Origin: Streptomyces pluripotens
GTDB lineage: Bacteria; Actinomycetota; Actinomycetes; Streptomycetales; Streptomycetaceae
Assembly: GCF_000802245.2 (NCBI RefSeq)
Contig: NZ_CP021080.1
Span: 744,001-808,000 of the forward strand
Length of the DNA: 64,000 bases
Reading direction: 5' to 3'
Shown: positions 1-8,356 of the stretch, one piece after another
How positions within the stretch are numbered: position 1 is the first letter of the stretch
Layout: the number at the start of each line of letters is the position of its first letter
Position numbers and translations under genes: made by a program
The notes under the pieces: generated by a model
Seen by the model: only the letters and a program-made list of their open reading frames with translations
What the model was told of the DNA's origin: nothing
The model's database searches: none

Positions 1-375
1 TCCGTACGGCGGGGTCCGGAGCCCGGGCGATACCGGCACCACGAACCGGCAGCCATACCGTTTCCGCACCCCTACCCGCTCCGTGACCAGCGGTTGCGGG
101 GCACCCCTCAGCCTGCGGCATCGATGGGTTGGCCGCTTCAGCATGCCCGTGCGTGAGGTGCGGCTGGAGGACCTGCTGCCGCAGCCGGCCGCAGGGCAGG
201 GCGAGGAGGTGGAGGCCAGCGGCGCTCCACGGCGGACCGCGACCCGGAGAGGAGAGGAAGCCCCTGCGGTCCACGACGCCGCAGGACCCACCCCCGCACA
301 CATGCCCCATCAGCACACAGTCCGTCAAAACATGCATTTTATGCGATAAATCTATATCACTGCCATAGTGCAGTC
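1..375. other. Upstream region without a convincing gene
   Basis: No reading frame here has family resemblance. The last 50 bases before the metallopeptidase start are clearly AT-richer than the surroundings and hold short dyads (GCAT-TTT-ATGC near 332 and CACT-GCCAT-AGTG near 360). They probably contain that gene's promoter and an operator, but I cannot assign -35/-10 boxes. Confidence 0.4.
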
Positions 376-1881
376 ATGAAGATCACGATTCCGGCTCTCG
401 CCCTCGGCCTCGCGGGCGCCGGCGCGTGCACCGCCGCCGTTGTCTTCGCCGACGTGCCTCCCCACCGACCCCACCGCTCGCCCGCTCCCGGCCCGGTGGC
501 CTCGTCAGGACCGGCCGCGTCTCCCGGCTCGCCGGGCATCGGCGATCCGCTGATGCCACGCGCAGGCAACGGCGGCTATACGGTCCGCCATTACACGCTC
601 GACTTCGACTGGCGGGCACCGCGAACGCCCTTCGCCGCCCGGGCCGTCATCCGCGCCTCTGCCACACAGTCCCTGTCCCGCTTCGATCTCGACTTCGCCG
701 GCAACACGCTCCACACCATCACGGTCGACGGCACGCCGGCCGCCGCCGTCCGCGACGGCGACGAACTCGTCATCACTCCCGCGAAACCGATCCCCCGCGG
801 AGACACGTTCACCGTCCGCGTCACCTACACCGCCGATCCGACGCAGCGACGTCACCGCGACGACGCGATCCAGGACTACGGCTGGGTACCCACACCCAAC
901 GGCACCGTGCTCTACGCACAGCCCGACGGCGCAAAAATGATCTTCCCGGCGAACGACCACCCGAGCCTGCGGGCGCCGGTGACCTTCCACGTCACCACCC
1001 CTCCGGACGTCAGCGCGGTGGCCAACGGGCGCCTCGTCGGCACCGCCCGGAGACCGGACGGACGCGTCAAGTGGACCTACGACTCCGAACAGCCGATCGC
1101 CGCGCAGCTGGTGCAAGTGGCGATCGGCAGGTTCACGTTCGTCGACCGCACCGGCCCGGGCGGGCTCCCCGTACGGGACGTGGTCCCGAACGGTCTGGTC
1201 AGCGGGACCGAGGCGTACCGCTCCCTCGTTCCGGACCACCTTTCCTGGCTGGAACAGAGGCTCGGCCCGTACCCGTTCCGCCGCTACGGCGTCCTGGTAG
1301 GGGACGGCGAACTGCCCGTGGCGTTGGAGACCCAGTCCCTGTCCGTCGTACCGAAGGGCGACCTGACGGGCGACCGGATCGATGCCGAACGCGATCTCGT
1401 CCACGAGCTGGCCCACCAGTGGACCGGGGACAGCGTCGCCATCCGGCGTTGGTCCGACCTGTGGCTGAGCGAGGGGCACGCCCGCTTCTACGAGCGTCTG
1501 TACTCCGACGAACACGGTGGCACCGACCTGGAAGACGCCATGCAGGCGGCCTACGAGCAGCACGACCAGTGGCGGTACGACGCGGGGGCACCGGCCGAGC
1601 CCACGGAACCCACCCTCTTCAAGGCGATGCGCTACGACGGATCGGCGCTGGTGTTGTACGCCCTACGGGAAGAGGTCGGCCCGGAGACCTTCGACAGGAT
1701 CGAGCGGTCCTGGGTGACGACCTACCGGGGCCGCGCGGCCGGCACCCAGGACTTCGTCTCCCTCGCCTCCCGGGTCGCCGGCGAGGACCTGAAGCCCTTC
1801 CTGACCCCCTGGCTCTACGGACCGCACACCCCGCCGATGCCGGGCCATCCCGACTGGCGGGTGGACCCGGTCGAGGACTGA
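376..1881 (+). CDS. Secreted M1-family zinc metallopeptidase
   Basis: A gluzincin aminopeptidase-type enzyme predicted to act outside the cell. The N-terminus has a signal-peptide-like hydrophobic stretch (residues 5-25) followed by a Pro/Ser-rich linker. The zinc site is complete: HELAH at 343-347 and, after exactly 18 residues, the third ligand Glu366 (HEXXH-X18-E). The exopeptidase loop that is GAMEN in aminopeptidase N reads ALETQ here (about 323-327), so substrate choice may differ. At 501 aa it is shorter than full-length M1 aminopeptidases because the C-terminal helical domain is reduced; many Streptomyces secreted M1 proteins look like this. There is no clear Shine-Dalgarno upstream of the ATG. 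The family call is firm; the substrate is unknown. Confidence 0.9.
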   Translation: MKITIPALALGLAGAGACTAAVVFADVPPHRPHRSPAPGPVASSGPAASPGSPGIGDPLMPRAGNGGYTVRHYTLDFDWRAPRTPFAARAVIRASATQSLSRFDLDFAGNTLHTITVDGTPAAAVRDGDELVITPAKPIPRGDTFTVRVTYTADPTQRRHRDDAIQDYGWVPTPNGTVLYAQPDGAKMIFPANDHPSLRAPVTFHVTTPPDVSAVANGRLVGTARRPDGRVKWTYDSEQPIAAQLVQVAIGRFTFVDRTGPGGLPVRDVVPNGLVSGTEAYRSLVPDHLSWLEQRLGPYPFRRYGVLVGDGELPVALETQSLSVVPKGDLTGDRIDAERDLVHELAHQWTGDSVAIRRWSDLWLSEGHARFYERLYSDEHGGTDLEDAMQAAYEQHDQWRYDAGAPAEPTEPTLFKAMRYDGSALVLYALREEVGPETFDRIERSWVTTYRGRAAGTQDFVSLASRVAGEDLKPFLTPWLYGPHTPPMPGHPDWRVDPVED

Positions 1882-2068
1882 GCGGACCGCGTTCGGACGG
1901 GCGCCGGGAGCAGCCCCACGCCGCTGACCGAGTGGCCTGCGGCGGATGGCTCCGCCACCTTGGTGACCCTTGGCGCGACGCAGCGCGCCGGGCACGGCAA
2001 CGTACGAGGGGGGTGTGAAGGACAACTCCGCTGTCCTGGTGACGACGAGCGAGTCTGGAGAACCGTGT

Positions 2069-4066
2069 ATGAGGAGAACGGCCGCCTCATGTGTGCCCGA
2101 CGTACTCCGCGGACACCGCCGGAAGGCATGTCTGCTCGCCTCCGCGGCGCTGATGGCACCGGTGCTGTTCGTCCCGGCGTCCGGCCGGCACGAGGCACCG
2201 GACCAGTTACAGGACGTCTTCGCGGACGCCGCCCACGCGTACCACGTACCGCAGAGCGTACTGATGGGCGTGTCCTACATGCAGTCACGATGGGACGCCC
2301 ATCCGGGTGATCCGAGCGTCGCGGGCGGCTACGGGCCGATGCACCTACTGGACGTCGGAACCGGCCGGGGTCGGTTCCCCGCGCCGGCGGCGGGTCCCCC
2401 GGCGCGGCACGGCGCGCACACGGGGCCGGCGCACGCGCCCGCCGCACATGCATCCGGCGCCCCGCGCAGCCACGCGGGGCAGTCGGCGACCCTGGAGCGC
2501 GCCGCTCGTCTGATCCGGCTCCCGGCCGGACGCCTGCGGACGGACCCGGCCGCCAACGTGCGCGGCGGCGCGGCGCTGCTGGCGGCCACACAAAGGCAGC
2601 TCGGCAAGCCTCTCAGCGACGATCCGGCGGACTGGTGGGAAGCGGTGAAGCGCTTCGCCGGCACCCAGGACACCACGTCGGCGACGACGTACGCGCACGA
2701 CGTCTTCGCCCTGATCCGCAAGGGAGCGCACCGCACCACCGCTGAGGGAGAGGACGTCACCCTCAACCCCAGACCCGGTGTTCGCCACCACATCACCCGG
2801 CCACAGCCGACGCGGCGGCAGCAGGAGGTCGAGTGCCCCCCGGAACTCTCCTGCGACTGGCTCAGCGCGCCGCACGAGGAGATCGATGACGGCGAATACG
2901 GCAACTACGACCTCGCCGACCGGCCCCGGGACCAGAAGATCGAGTACATCGTCATCCACGACACCGAAGCCCGGTTGCCGATCATGTTCCAGACGGTGCA
3001 GGATCCGACGGAGGCGTCCTGGCACTACTCGATCCGCTCCCGGGACGGCCACATCACCCAGCATGTCCGGACCAAGGACGAAGCCTGGCACTCCGGCAGC
3101 CAGTTCGTGAACGCCCGGTCGATCGGCATCGAGCACGAGGGGTTTCTGAGCCGGCCCGGCACCTGGTACTCGGAACCGATGTACCGGGCCTCCGCACGCC
3201 TGGTGCGCTATCTGGCGAAGAAGTACGGCATCCCGCTCGACCGGCAGCACATCTTCGGCCACTACGACGTGCCGTCACCGACCGCCGCCACCATCCCGGA
3301 CATGCACGACGACCCCGGTCCCTTCTGGGACTGGCGGCACTACTTCGACCTCCTCGGCGCGCCGTTGCGGTCCACGGCCGGACCGGGCAGCGGCATGGTG
3401 ATGATCCTGCCGGACTACGCCGCCCACAAGCCGGTGTTCACCGGGTGCGACGACAGCGGTGGACCGTGTCCGCCGCACGGCTCCAGTGCCGTCCGCCTCC
3501 ACACGGAACCGGACGAGGACGCCCCGCTGGTCCAGGACCCGGGCCGCAGGCCGGACGGCGACGACTCCACGGAGGACGTCAACGACCTGGGGTCGCGCGT
3601 CTCCGCCGGCCAGATCTTCGCCGTCGCCGGACGCAGCGGCGCGTGGACGGCCATCTGGTACCAGGGCCGGAAAGCATGGTTCAAGAATCCGGGTGGGCAC
3701 CCCACGGCCGTCGGCGCGAGCGGCCGGATGGTGAGGCCGAAGAAGGGCCTGGACGAGATCCCGGTGTTCGGACGTGCCCTGCCGGAGGAGGACGCCTACC
3801 CGGAGAGCATCCCGGAGAAGCCGGAGTCACCGCTTCCGTACCGCTTGCTGGCGGGGCAGCGGTACGTGACACAGGCCAGCCTCGACGGGTCGTATGTCGT
3901 CAGGTCATCGTTCTCCGACACGGCCGACCCGGTGGTGAAGGGCCAGGAGAGGTACTACGAGATCCAGTTCGGCCACCGGCTCGCCTACGTCCGGGCGAGC
4001 GACGTGGACGTGGTGAGCGCACCGGTCGCGGCGGGACCGCCGGCGGCATCCGGGTCCCGCCCGTGA
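2069..4066 (+). CDS. Secreted PGRP/amidase_2-type N-acetylmuramoyl-L-alanine amidase
   Basis: A peptidoglycan-cleaving enzyme expected to act at the cell wall. The frame is open further upstream, but the ATG at 2069 is preferred because it places a charged n-region (MRRTAAS...) directly before a hydrophobic signal sequence. Residues about 45-210 resemble a lytic-transglycosylase/muramidase-like helical region. Residues about 290-440 are the amidase/PGRP fold: IVIHDTE supplies the first zinc His, and FGHYDV plus the following PDMHDDPGPFWDW segment matches the C-terminal ligand region. The last 200 residues look like SH3-type wall-binding repeats. At 665 aa from this start it is a long multidomain member. 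It is followed by a terminator-like hairpin. Confidence 0.85.
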   Translation: MRRTAASCVPDVLRGHRRKACLLASAALMAPVLFVPASGRHEAPDQLQDVFADAAHAYHVPQSVLMGVSYMQSRWDAHPGDPSVAGGYGPMHLLDVGTGRGRFPAPAAGPPARHGAHTGPAHAPAAHASGAPRSHAGQSATLERAARLIRLPAGRLRTDPAANVRGGAALLAATQRQLGKPLSDDPADWWEAVKRFAGTQDTTSATTYAHDVFALIRKGAHRTTAEGEDVTLNPRPGVRHHITRPQPTRRQQEVECPPELSCDWLSAPHEEIDDGEYGNYDLADRPRDQKIEYIVIHDTEARLPIMFQTVQDPTEASWHYSIRSRDGHITQHVRTKDEAWHSGSQFVNARSIGIEHEGFLSRPGTWYSEPMYRASARLVRYLAKKYGIPLDRQHIFGHYDVPSPTAATIPDMHDDPGPFWDWRHYFDLLGAPLRSTAGPGSGMVMILPDYAAHKPVFTGCDDSGGPCPPHGSSAVRLHTEPDEDAPLVQDPGRRPDGDDSTEDVNDLGSRVSAGQIFAVAGRSGAWTAIWYQGRKAWFKNPGGHPTAVGASGRMVRPKKGLDEIPVFGRALPEEDAYPESIPEKPESPLPYRLLAGQRYVTQASLDGSYVVRSSFSDTADPVVKGQERYYEIQFGHRLAYVRASDVDVVSAPVAAGPPAASGSRP

Positions 4067-4280
4067 CGGCACGAGTGGGAGCCTCGACGACACACTCCCG
4101 TCAGGCCGGCCAGTGTGGTCAGATCCCCCTCACCACGACCGGGTGATGAGCCGGATCGAGCTCGCGCAGCAGGAACTCCACGGCCTGTCGGAAGACGCTG
4201 ATGGTGGCGGAGGTGCCGCTCCCGTCGCCCAGGTGCACCCTGTCGGCGGGCTACCGACGCGGTTGCCCCTCCCCCGGGGA

Positions 4281-4306
4281 TGCCCCGCACTCACGGGTGC
4301 GGGGCA
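4281..4306. terminator. Strong hairpin between convergent genes
   Basis: A perfect 10-bp stem (TGCCCCGCAC paired with GTGCGGGGCA) with a 6-nt loop TCACGG. It lies in the 373-bp gap between the amidase (plus) and the DUF3037 gene (minus), where a bidirectional terminator is expected. There is no U-tract, which is usual for Streptomyces terminators. Nothing else convincing is in this gap. Confidence 0.7.
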
Positions 4307-4439
4307 CCGCGGGCCGGCCATGGGCAGACAGCCGGCACGCCTTCGCCCAACGGGCAGCGAGAGCCGCGTGACCAGCGGTCTCCTGTGGCCGGTACGTTCC
4401 ACGTCCCCTGCCAACGCCACATCCCGCAGGCGTGATCGA

Positions 4440-4889
4440 CTACCTCACCAGGAGGTCCAACAGCCGTTCCGCCTCGGCGGCCGGGTCGGCTGTCAGACCG
4501 GTGTGCACCGGGCCGGGTTGGACGACGGTGGAACGGGGTGCGATCAGCCACCGGAAGCGCCGTCCGGCATCGTCCCGGGCCGCCTGCCCGGCCGCGTCCC
4601 CGCCCGTGCACACCTTCTTCACGGCCTCGAGCGCGGCCTGGATTCCGGCCACGTCGGCCCGTGGGTCCAGCGCCAGCAGCCGGGCCTCATCCAGATAGAT
4701 GCGGGCGCCGACGTAGGCCTGCGCGCGAGAGTAGACGATCACACCCGCGTTGATGCACTCCCCGCGCTCCACCCGGGGCACGACCCGCAGCAGTGCGTAC
4801 TCGAACACGTCCCGATCGCCGCCCTGACCCGCCCGGGTGATGTGCCGCTCGGTCACATGGCCGGCCACGTGGACGTGGCGCTCGCTCAC
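4440..4889 (-). CDS. DUF3037 family protein
   Basis: A 149-aa protein of the DUF3037 family, recognised from the FEYALLRVVPRVERGECINAGVIVYSR segment and the conserved acidic middle. The GTG start at 4889 overlaps the stop of the HipA-like gene as GTGA, so the two are translationally coupled. The frame remains open upstream, but only as a shadow of the kinase gene. DUF3037 proteins are regularly encoded next to HipA_2-type kinases in bacteria. The function is not established; a role as partner or modulator of the kinase is inference from gene order. Confidence 0.85.
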   Translation of the reverse strand: MSERHVHVAGHVTERHITRAGQGGDRDVFEYALLRVVPRVERGECINAGVIVYSRAQAYVGARIYLDEARLLALDPRADVAGIQAALEAVKKVCTGGDAAGQAARDDAGRRFRWLIAPRSTVVQPGPVHTGLTADPAAEAERLLDLLVR

Positions 4890-5683
4890 TTGCCCTCCTC
4901 GGTGCCGTTGGTGCCGTTGGTGCCGTTGGTGCCGATGCCGGTGATGCGCTGGTGGACGGAGGCCGCCCGGGCGAGCAGGGGCCGGGCGTAGGCCCGGCGC
5001 AGGTCGTCGGCGGTGTCGAAGCCCGGCTCGTCGGCCAGCCAGGCGTCGGGGATCTCGGCGGTGACCTCGGCGAGCAGATCCTCGGTGACGAGGGGGGCCA
5101 GTTCGGCCGCCGCGGCGGCGACGTCGGGGGCGAAGCGGGCGAGGGCGTGGTCGGAGGCGTCGTAAGGGCGGGCCGCGGCGGCTTCTGCGGAGGACCAGTT
5201 GTGGTGCCAGATCATCGTGGCACCGTGGTCGATGAGCCATAGCTCGCCCTGGTGCACCAGGAGATTGGGGTTCCGCCAGGAGCGGTCGACGTTGTTGACC
5301 AGCGCGTCGAACCAGATGATCCGACCGGCCTCCTCGGGGTTCACCGGAAAGGCGAGCGGGTCGTAGCCGAGGGCACCCGAGAGGAAGTCCATCCCGAGGT
5401 TGGTGCCGCCGCTGGACCTCAGCAGCTCCTGCACCTGCTGCTCGGGTTCGCCCAGCCCCAATACCGGGTCCAGCCACAGAGCGACCAGCCCGGGTGTACG
5501 GAATCCGAGGCGTCCGGCGAGCTCGCCGCACACCACCTCGGCAATCAGTGTCTTGCGGCCCTGTCCGGCGCCGGTGAACTTCATGACGTACGTGCCCAGG
5601 TCGTCGGCTTCGACCAGCCCCGGCAGCGAACCTCCCTCACGCAAGGGCGTGATGTAGCGAGTCGCAGTGACCTCTTTCAGCAT
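4886..5683 (-). CDS. HipA-like (HipA_2) kinase family protein
   Basis: A 265-aa protein resembling the compact HipA family without the N-subdomain. Visible features are the N-terminal TYVMKFTGAGQG loop (nucleotide/lysine region), LVNNVDRSWRNPNLLVHQGELWLIDHGATMIWHHNW (catalytic N-x-D.../metal-binding ID-HG segment) and a C-terminal acidic helix region. HipA proteins are Ser/Thr kinases that can act as toxins by modifying aminoacyl-tRNA synthetases. There is no HipB-like HTH antitoxin nearby, so a classical toxin-antitoxin role is not supported. It is coupled to DUF3037 by a 4-base overlap. The C-terminus ends in repeated Asn-Gly-Thr units encoded by a short tandem repeat. Confidence 0.8.
   Translation of the reverse strand: MLKEVTATRYITPLREGGSLPGLVEADDLGTYVMKFTGAGQGRKTLIAEVVCGELAGRLGFRTPGLVALWLDPVLGLGEPEQQVQELLRSSGGTNLGMDFLSGALGYDPLAFPVNPEEAGRIIWFDALVNNVDRSWRNPNLLVHQGELWLIDHGATMIWHHNWSSAEAAAARPYDASDHALARFAPDVAAAAAELAPLVTEDLLAEVTAEIPDAWLADEPGFDTADDLRRAYARPLLARAASVHQRITGIGTNGTNGTNGTEEGK
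4902..4937. repeat. 9-bp tandem repeat at the end of the HipA-like gene
   Basis: The unit GTGCCGTTG occurs three times perfectly and a fourth time with one change (GTGCCGATG). On the coding (minus) strand it encodes consecutive Asn-Gly-Thr triplets in the extreme C-terminus of the kinase. In-frame slippage would change the tail length without breaking the gene or the coupled DUF3037 start. Confidence 0.85.
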
Positions 5684-5758
5684 TTTCCCAGACCACCCGC
5701 ATCTTCAGCCTTGCAAACCATGATCGCCTTCGGGGGCTTCCCCCACGGGGAATCCCCG

Positions 5759-5929
5759 TCAACTTCCTTGGAGGGATTCTGGGGAGTTTCGCCTGACACC
5801 CAGCTCTCCCTGCTTTCCGAGCAGTCCGTCGATGGCGGTACGCCCCCTGCTTCCGGCCTCCGGCATGAAGTGTGCATAGTAACCGAGGGTGATCGCGGGC
5901 AAGGAATGCCCTAACCCGGCCCTAACTCC
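5759..5929 (-). pseudogene. Tyrosine integrase C-terminal remnant
   Basis: About 55 residues match the end of Streptomyces site-specific tyrosine recombinases: LGHSLPAITLGYYAHFMPEAG followed by GRTAIDGLLG. This includes the LGH...TxxYxH active-site box with the nucleophilic Tyr. The frame continues upstream only as meaningless low-complexity sequence, so the catalytic Arg region and N-terminal domain are missing. It is probably a scar of an integrated plasmid or phage; no attachment-site repeat or tRNA was found beside it. Confidence 0.7.
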
Positions 5930-6084
5930 GATCATTCGTGGCGGTCCGCCGGTTCTTCGGCGGACCGTTTCGGCTGTTCGGGCTGGTGGTGGCCAGGCTG
6001 ATGGCCCGGCTGTCGCGTCGGGTGGGCGCCGGGTTCCACCTCTCCGGTCGGGTGGTGCTGCTTGCAGGGACGGGAACGTGCTGG

Positions 6085-6288
6085 TCAGCCGGGGTTCGGG
6101 AGAGCTTCGAGCCGTGCCAGTGCGCCGGTGATCACGTCGGTCCAGGGCCGGTGGCGGGCGAACCGCAGATACCGGCGGCGGGCAGTGGTGACCAGTTGGG
6201 CGGCGGAGAAGAGGCGGAGCCGGCGGCGGCGGGGCTCCCACCTGCGGGTTTCGCCGGTCAGGGCGAGCATGGGCATCCACGCGAGCAT
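6085..6288 (-). pseudogene. IS1380-family transposase C-terminal remnant
   Basis: 67 residues resemble the conserved end of actinobacterial IS1380 DDE transposases: AWMPMLALTGETRRWEPRRRRLRLFSAA, then RPWTDVITGALARLEALPNPG. The upstream catalytic part is absent and no inverted repeats were recognised, so this is a dead fragment. It lies next to the integrase remnant. Confidence 0.65.
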
Positions 6289-6387
6289 CGAAGATCGGAA
6301 GGGGTTCGGCGCACCGTTCTTGATCTTGCTCGGGCAAAGGGTCGTTTCCGAGCGGCATCACTGTTCAAGGACTCGGCCGATCCTCGA

Positions 6388-6999
6388 TCACTCCTTGGCG
6401 GTCACCCCTTGCAGTGGGCCGGAGGCCAGGACTCTGGCGACGAAGTCCGCCAGCTGTGACCGCATTCTTTCCCGCGGCATGCGCTCTTCTCCGGACAGGT
6501 ACTCGACGAGGTCAGCGCGTGTGGCAGCGAGCAGGGCATGGGCGGTGAAGTCGCAGTCGGTCAGGCCGGGGATCTGCTCCAGTACGGCTCGGAGCAAGCT
6601 GTGCCACCGCTCGTAGTGCTCCGCCCGGTACGGGCTGGTACTCCCGCCTTCCTCCAGGGCCAGCGCGAGACGCCGGTTGTCGAGTTTGAAGCACAGGACA
6701 GCATCCAGCAGGGCGGGTACGCGATCGTGCGGTGGGGTCGCGGGTCCCAGGGGTGGTGGGCCGGTCTCGACGGCCTGCCTGATCGGTTCGAGCCGTGCCT
6801 CGTACAGCGCACGGAGCAGCCCGGCGCGATCGCCGAAGGCCCGGAAGAGCGTGCCCTTGCCGACGCCGGCCGCAGCCGCGACGTCAGCCATGGTGACGTC
6901 CTCGGGACTCTCACGGCGAGTGAAGAGGACATCGGCGGCCGCGAGCACGGCCTCCCGGTTGCGGATGGCGTCCTTGCGAGACGACTGGCGTTCGGGCAT
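6388..6999 (-). CDS. TetR-family transcriptional regulator
   Basis: A 203-aa repressor with a standard TetR N-terminal HTH (MADVAAAAGVGKGTLFRAFGDRAGLLRALYEARLEPI, about residues 38-75) and a helical ligand-binding domain. The ATG at 6999 is chosen for its strong ribosome site (GGAAGGAG, 5-6 bases upstream). Extending upstream would only run through the operator region. It is divergent from the NTF2-like/NmrA/hydrolase operon, and the gap contains two identical half-site palindromes, so it most likely represses that operon and itself. The inducer is unknown but could be a substrate of those enzymes. Confidence 0.9.
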   Translation of the reverse strand: MPERQSSRKDAIRNREAVLAAADVLFTRRESPEDVTMADVAAAAGVGKGTLFRAFGDRAGLLRALYEARLEPIRQAVETGPPPLGPATPPHDRVPALLDAVLCFKLDNRRLALALEEGGSTSPYRAEHYERWHSLLRAVLEQIPGLTDCDFTAHALLAATRADLVEYLSGEERMPRERMRSQLADFVARVLASGPLQGVTAKE

Positions 7000-7022
7000 G
7001 CCGCTCCTTCCCTTTACAAAAC

Positions 7023-7061
7023 GGACCCGCGGTCCATATCGTTGAAGTGGACCCAGGGTCC
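7023..7061. promoter_or_regulatory. Tandem TetR operators, GGACC-N3-GGTCC twice
   Basis: Two palindromes of the same design, GGACC-CGC-GGTCC (7023-7035) and GGACC-CAG-GGTCC (7049-7061), have centres 26 bp apart. They sit in the 86-bp gap between the divergent tetR gene and the NTF2-like gene. Spacing and placement fit TetR dimers on overlapping divergent promoters. Confidence 0.75.
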
Positions 7062-7085
7062 GGATTCTATGACTGGAGGATACCC

Positions 7086-7511
7086 ATGTCCGCACCGACC
7101 TCCCCGGCGGATCTATACCGCCACAGCCTGCGGCTCCTGCTCGACAAGAACATTCCCGCGTGGGTCGCCCTGTGGGCCGAGGACGGCCTCATGGAGTTCC
7201 CCTTCGCCCCCGACGGCTGGCCCCGGCGTCTGGAGGGCAAGGAGGCCATCGCCACCTACATGCGCCACTACCCTGACCACATCGACCTGCACGACTTCCC
7301 CGACCTGCGGATCCACCAGACCACCGATCCGGCGACCATCGTGGTCGAGATGCGCGGCGTCGGCCGCCTGGTGGAGAGTGACGCTCCCTTCGACATGACC
7401 TACATCGCCGTCGTGACCGTTCGAGACGGGCACATGTCCTCCTACCGCGACTACTGGAACCCCCTCGCCGTCCAGGAGCCCGGCGTCGACTTCGTCGGGA
7501 GCAGCCGATGA
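7086..7511 (+). CDS. NTF2/SnoaL-like domain protein
   Basis: A 141-aa cone-shaped alpha+beta barrel protein of the nuclear-transport-factor-2-like superfamily (SnoaL-like). Recognisable segments are LLDKNIPAWVALWAEDGLMEFPFAP near the N-terminus, DLRIHQTTDPATIVVEMRGVG in the sheet, and the terminal GHMSSYRDYWNP. The ATG at 7086 is preferred over an in-frame codon at 7047 because GGAGGA lies 6 bases before it and the upstream codons overlap the second operator. Family members include isomerases, cyclases and dehydratases; the reaction is not predictable. First gene of a three-gene operon controlled by the divergent TetR. Confidence 0.8.
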   Translation: MSAPTSPADLYRHSLRLLLDKNIPAWVALWAEDGLMEFPFAPDGWPRRLEGKEAIATYMRHYPDHIDLHDFPDLRIHQTTDPATIVVEMRGVGRLVESDAPFDMTYIAVVTVRDGHMSSYRDYWNPLAVQEPGVDFVGSSR

Positions 7512-8356
7512 GCACCGCCAGCACCACTTTGGTCATCGGCGCCACCGGCACCACCGGAAGCCGCACCGCCGCACAGCTGATGGCCGCAGGGCACGGCGTC
7601 AAAGCCGCCAGCCGCCGGGCCACCCCGGTCGCCGGCGCAGAGCCGGTCCCCTTCGACTGGTACGACCCCGCCACCCACGCGGCCGCCCTCGACGGCGTCG
7701 ACCGCGTCTACCTCATACCGCCCCTGGGCGACCCCGACCCCGCGGCGACCATGCTGCCGTTCCTCCGGCAGGCCCGCCCGGCCGGCGTACACCGCGCGGT
7801 GTTGCTGAGCTCCTCGGCCATCCCCGAGGGCGGCCCGGCGGTGGGAACGGTGCACCAGGCCCTGCCCGATCTGTTCGAGCAATGGGCGGTACTGCGGCCC
7901 TCGTGGTTCATGCAGAACTTCACCGGCACGCACGCGCACGCCCGCAGCATCCGCGACGAGGGCATCATCTGGACCGCCACCGCGAGCGGCCAGGTCGGCT
8001 TCGTCGACGCCGAGGACATCGCGGCCGTCGCCGTGCGCGCTCTGACCGACGAGCAAGCCCCCAACACCGATCTCGTCCTCACCGGGCCCGAGGCACTCGG
8101 CTACGACGACATCGCCGCGGTTATCACTGAGGTCACCGGTCGGCCCGTGGTCCACCGCCGTCTGTCCTACGAGCAGATGCGCGATCGCCTCACGACGCAG
8201 GTGCCGGTGGAGTTCGCCGCAATGCTGGCCGGCATGGACCGTGCCGTCGCCGAAGGGGCGGAGGACCGCGTCACCGACACCGTCCAGCGCCTCACCGGTC
8301 GGCCCCCGCGCACCTTCCGGGCCCTCGTTGAGAGGGAGATGCGATGCAGCAGCTGA
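7508..8356 (+). CDS. NmrA-like NAD(P)-binding protein
   Basis: A 282-aa atypical short-chain dehydrogenase. The Rossmann glycine motif is LVIGATGTTGSRTAAQL (about 8-24), followed by SRRATPV for the dinucleotide 2' region and VYLIPPLGDP, typical of the NmrA/quinone-oxidoreductase-like (azoreductase, YtfG-like) branch. It overlaps the NTF2-like gene by ATGA and the following hydrolase by 13 bp, so all three are one transcript. The likely role is reduction of, or redox sensing for, a small carbonyl or quinone compound. Confidence 0.85.
   Translation: MSTASTTLVIGATGTTGSRTAAQLMAAGHGVKAASRRATPVAGAEPVPFDWYDPATHAAALDGVDRVYLIPPLGDPDPAATMLPFLRQARPAGVHRAVLLSSSAIPEGGPAVGTVHQALPDLFEQWAVLRPSWFMQNFTGTHAHARSIRDEGIIWTATASGQVGFVDAEDIAAVAVRALTDEQAPNTDLVLTGPEALGYDDIAAVITEVTGRPVVHRRLSYEQMRDRLTTQVPVEFAAMLAGMDRAVAEGAEDRVTDTVQRLTGRPPRTFRALVEREMRCSS

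Noticed and set aside
505..1563. Long minus-strand open frame opposite the metallopeptidase, and similar long frames opposite most genes
   Set aside because: High third-position GC makes antisense frames open. They have Arg/Pro/Gly-rich or Val/Gly/Asp-rich composition and no family resemblance.
4133..4250. Minus-strand GTG frame of about 38 residues ending in an LLRELDPAHHPVVV-type sequence
   Set aside because: The composition is protein-like, but it is too short, has no clear ribosome site and shows no recognisable family; possibly a gene-end remnant.
5250..5914. Plus-strand 220-aa frame opposite the HipA-like gene
   Set aside because: It is antisense to a well-supported gene and its sequence lacks domain features.
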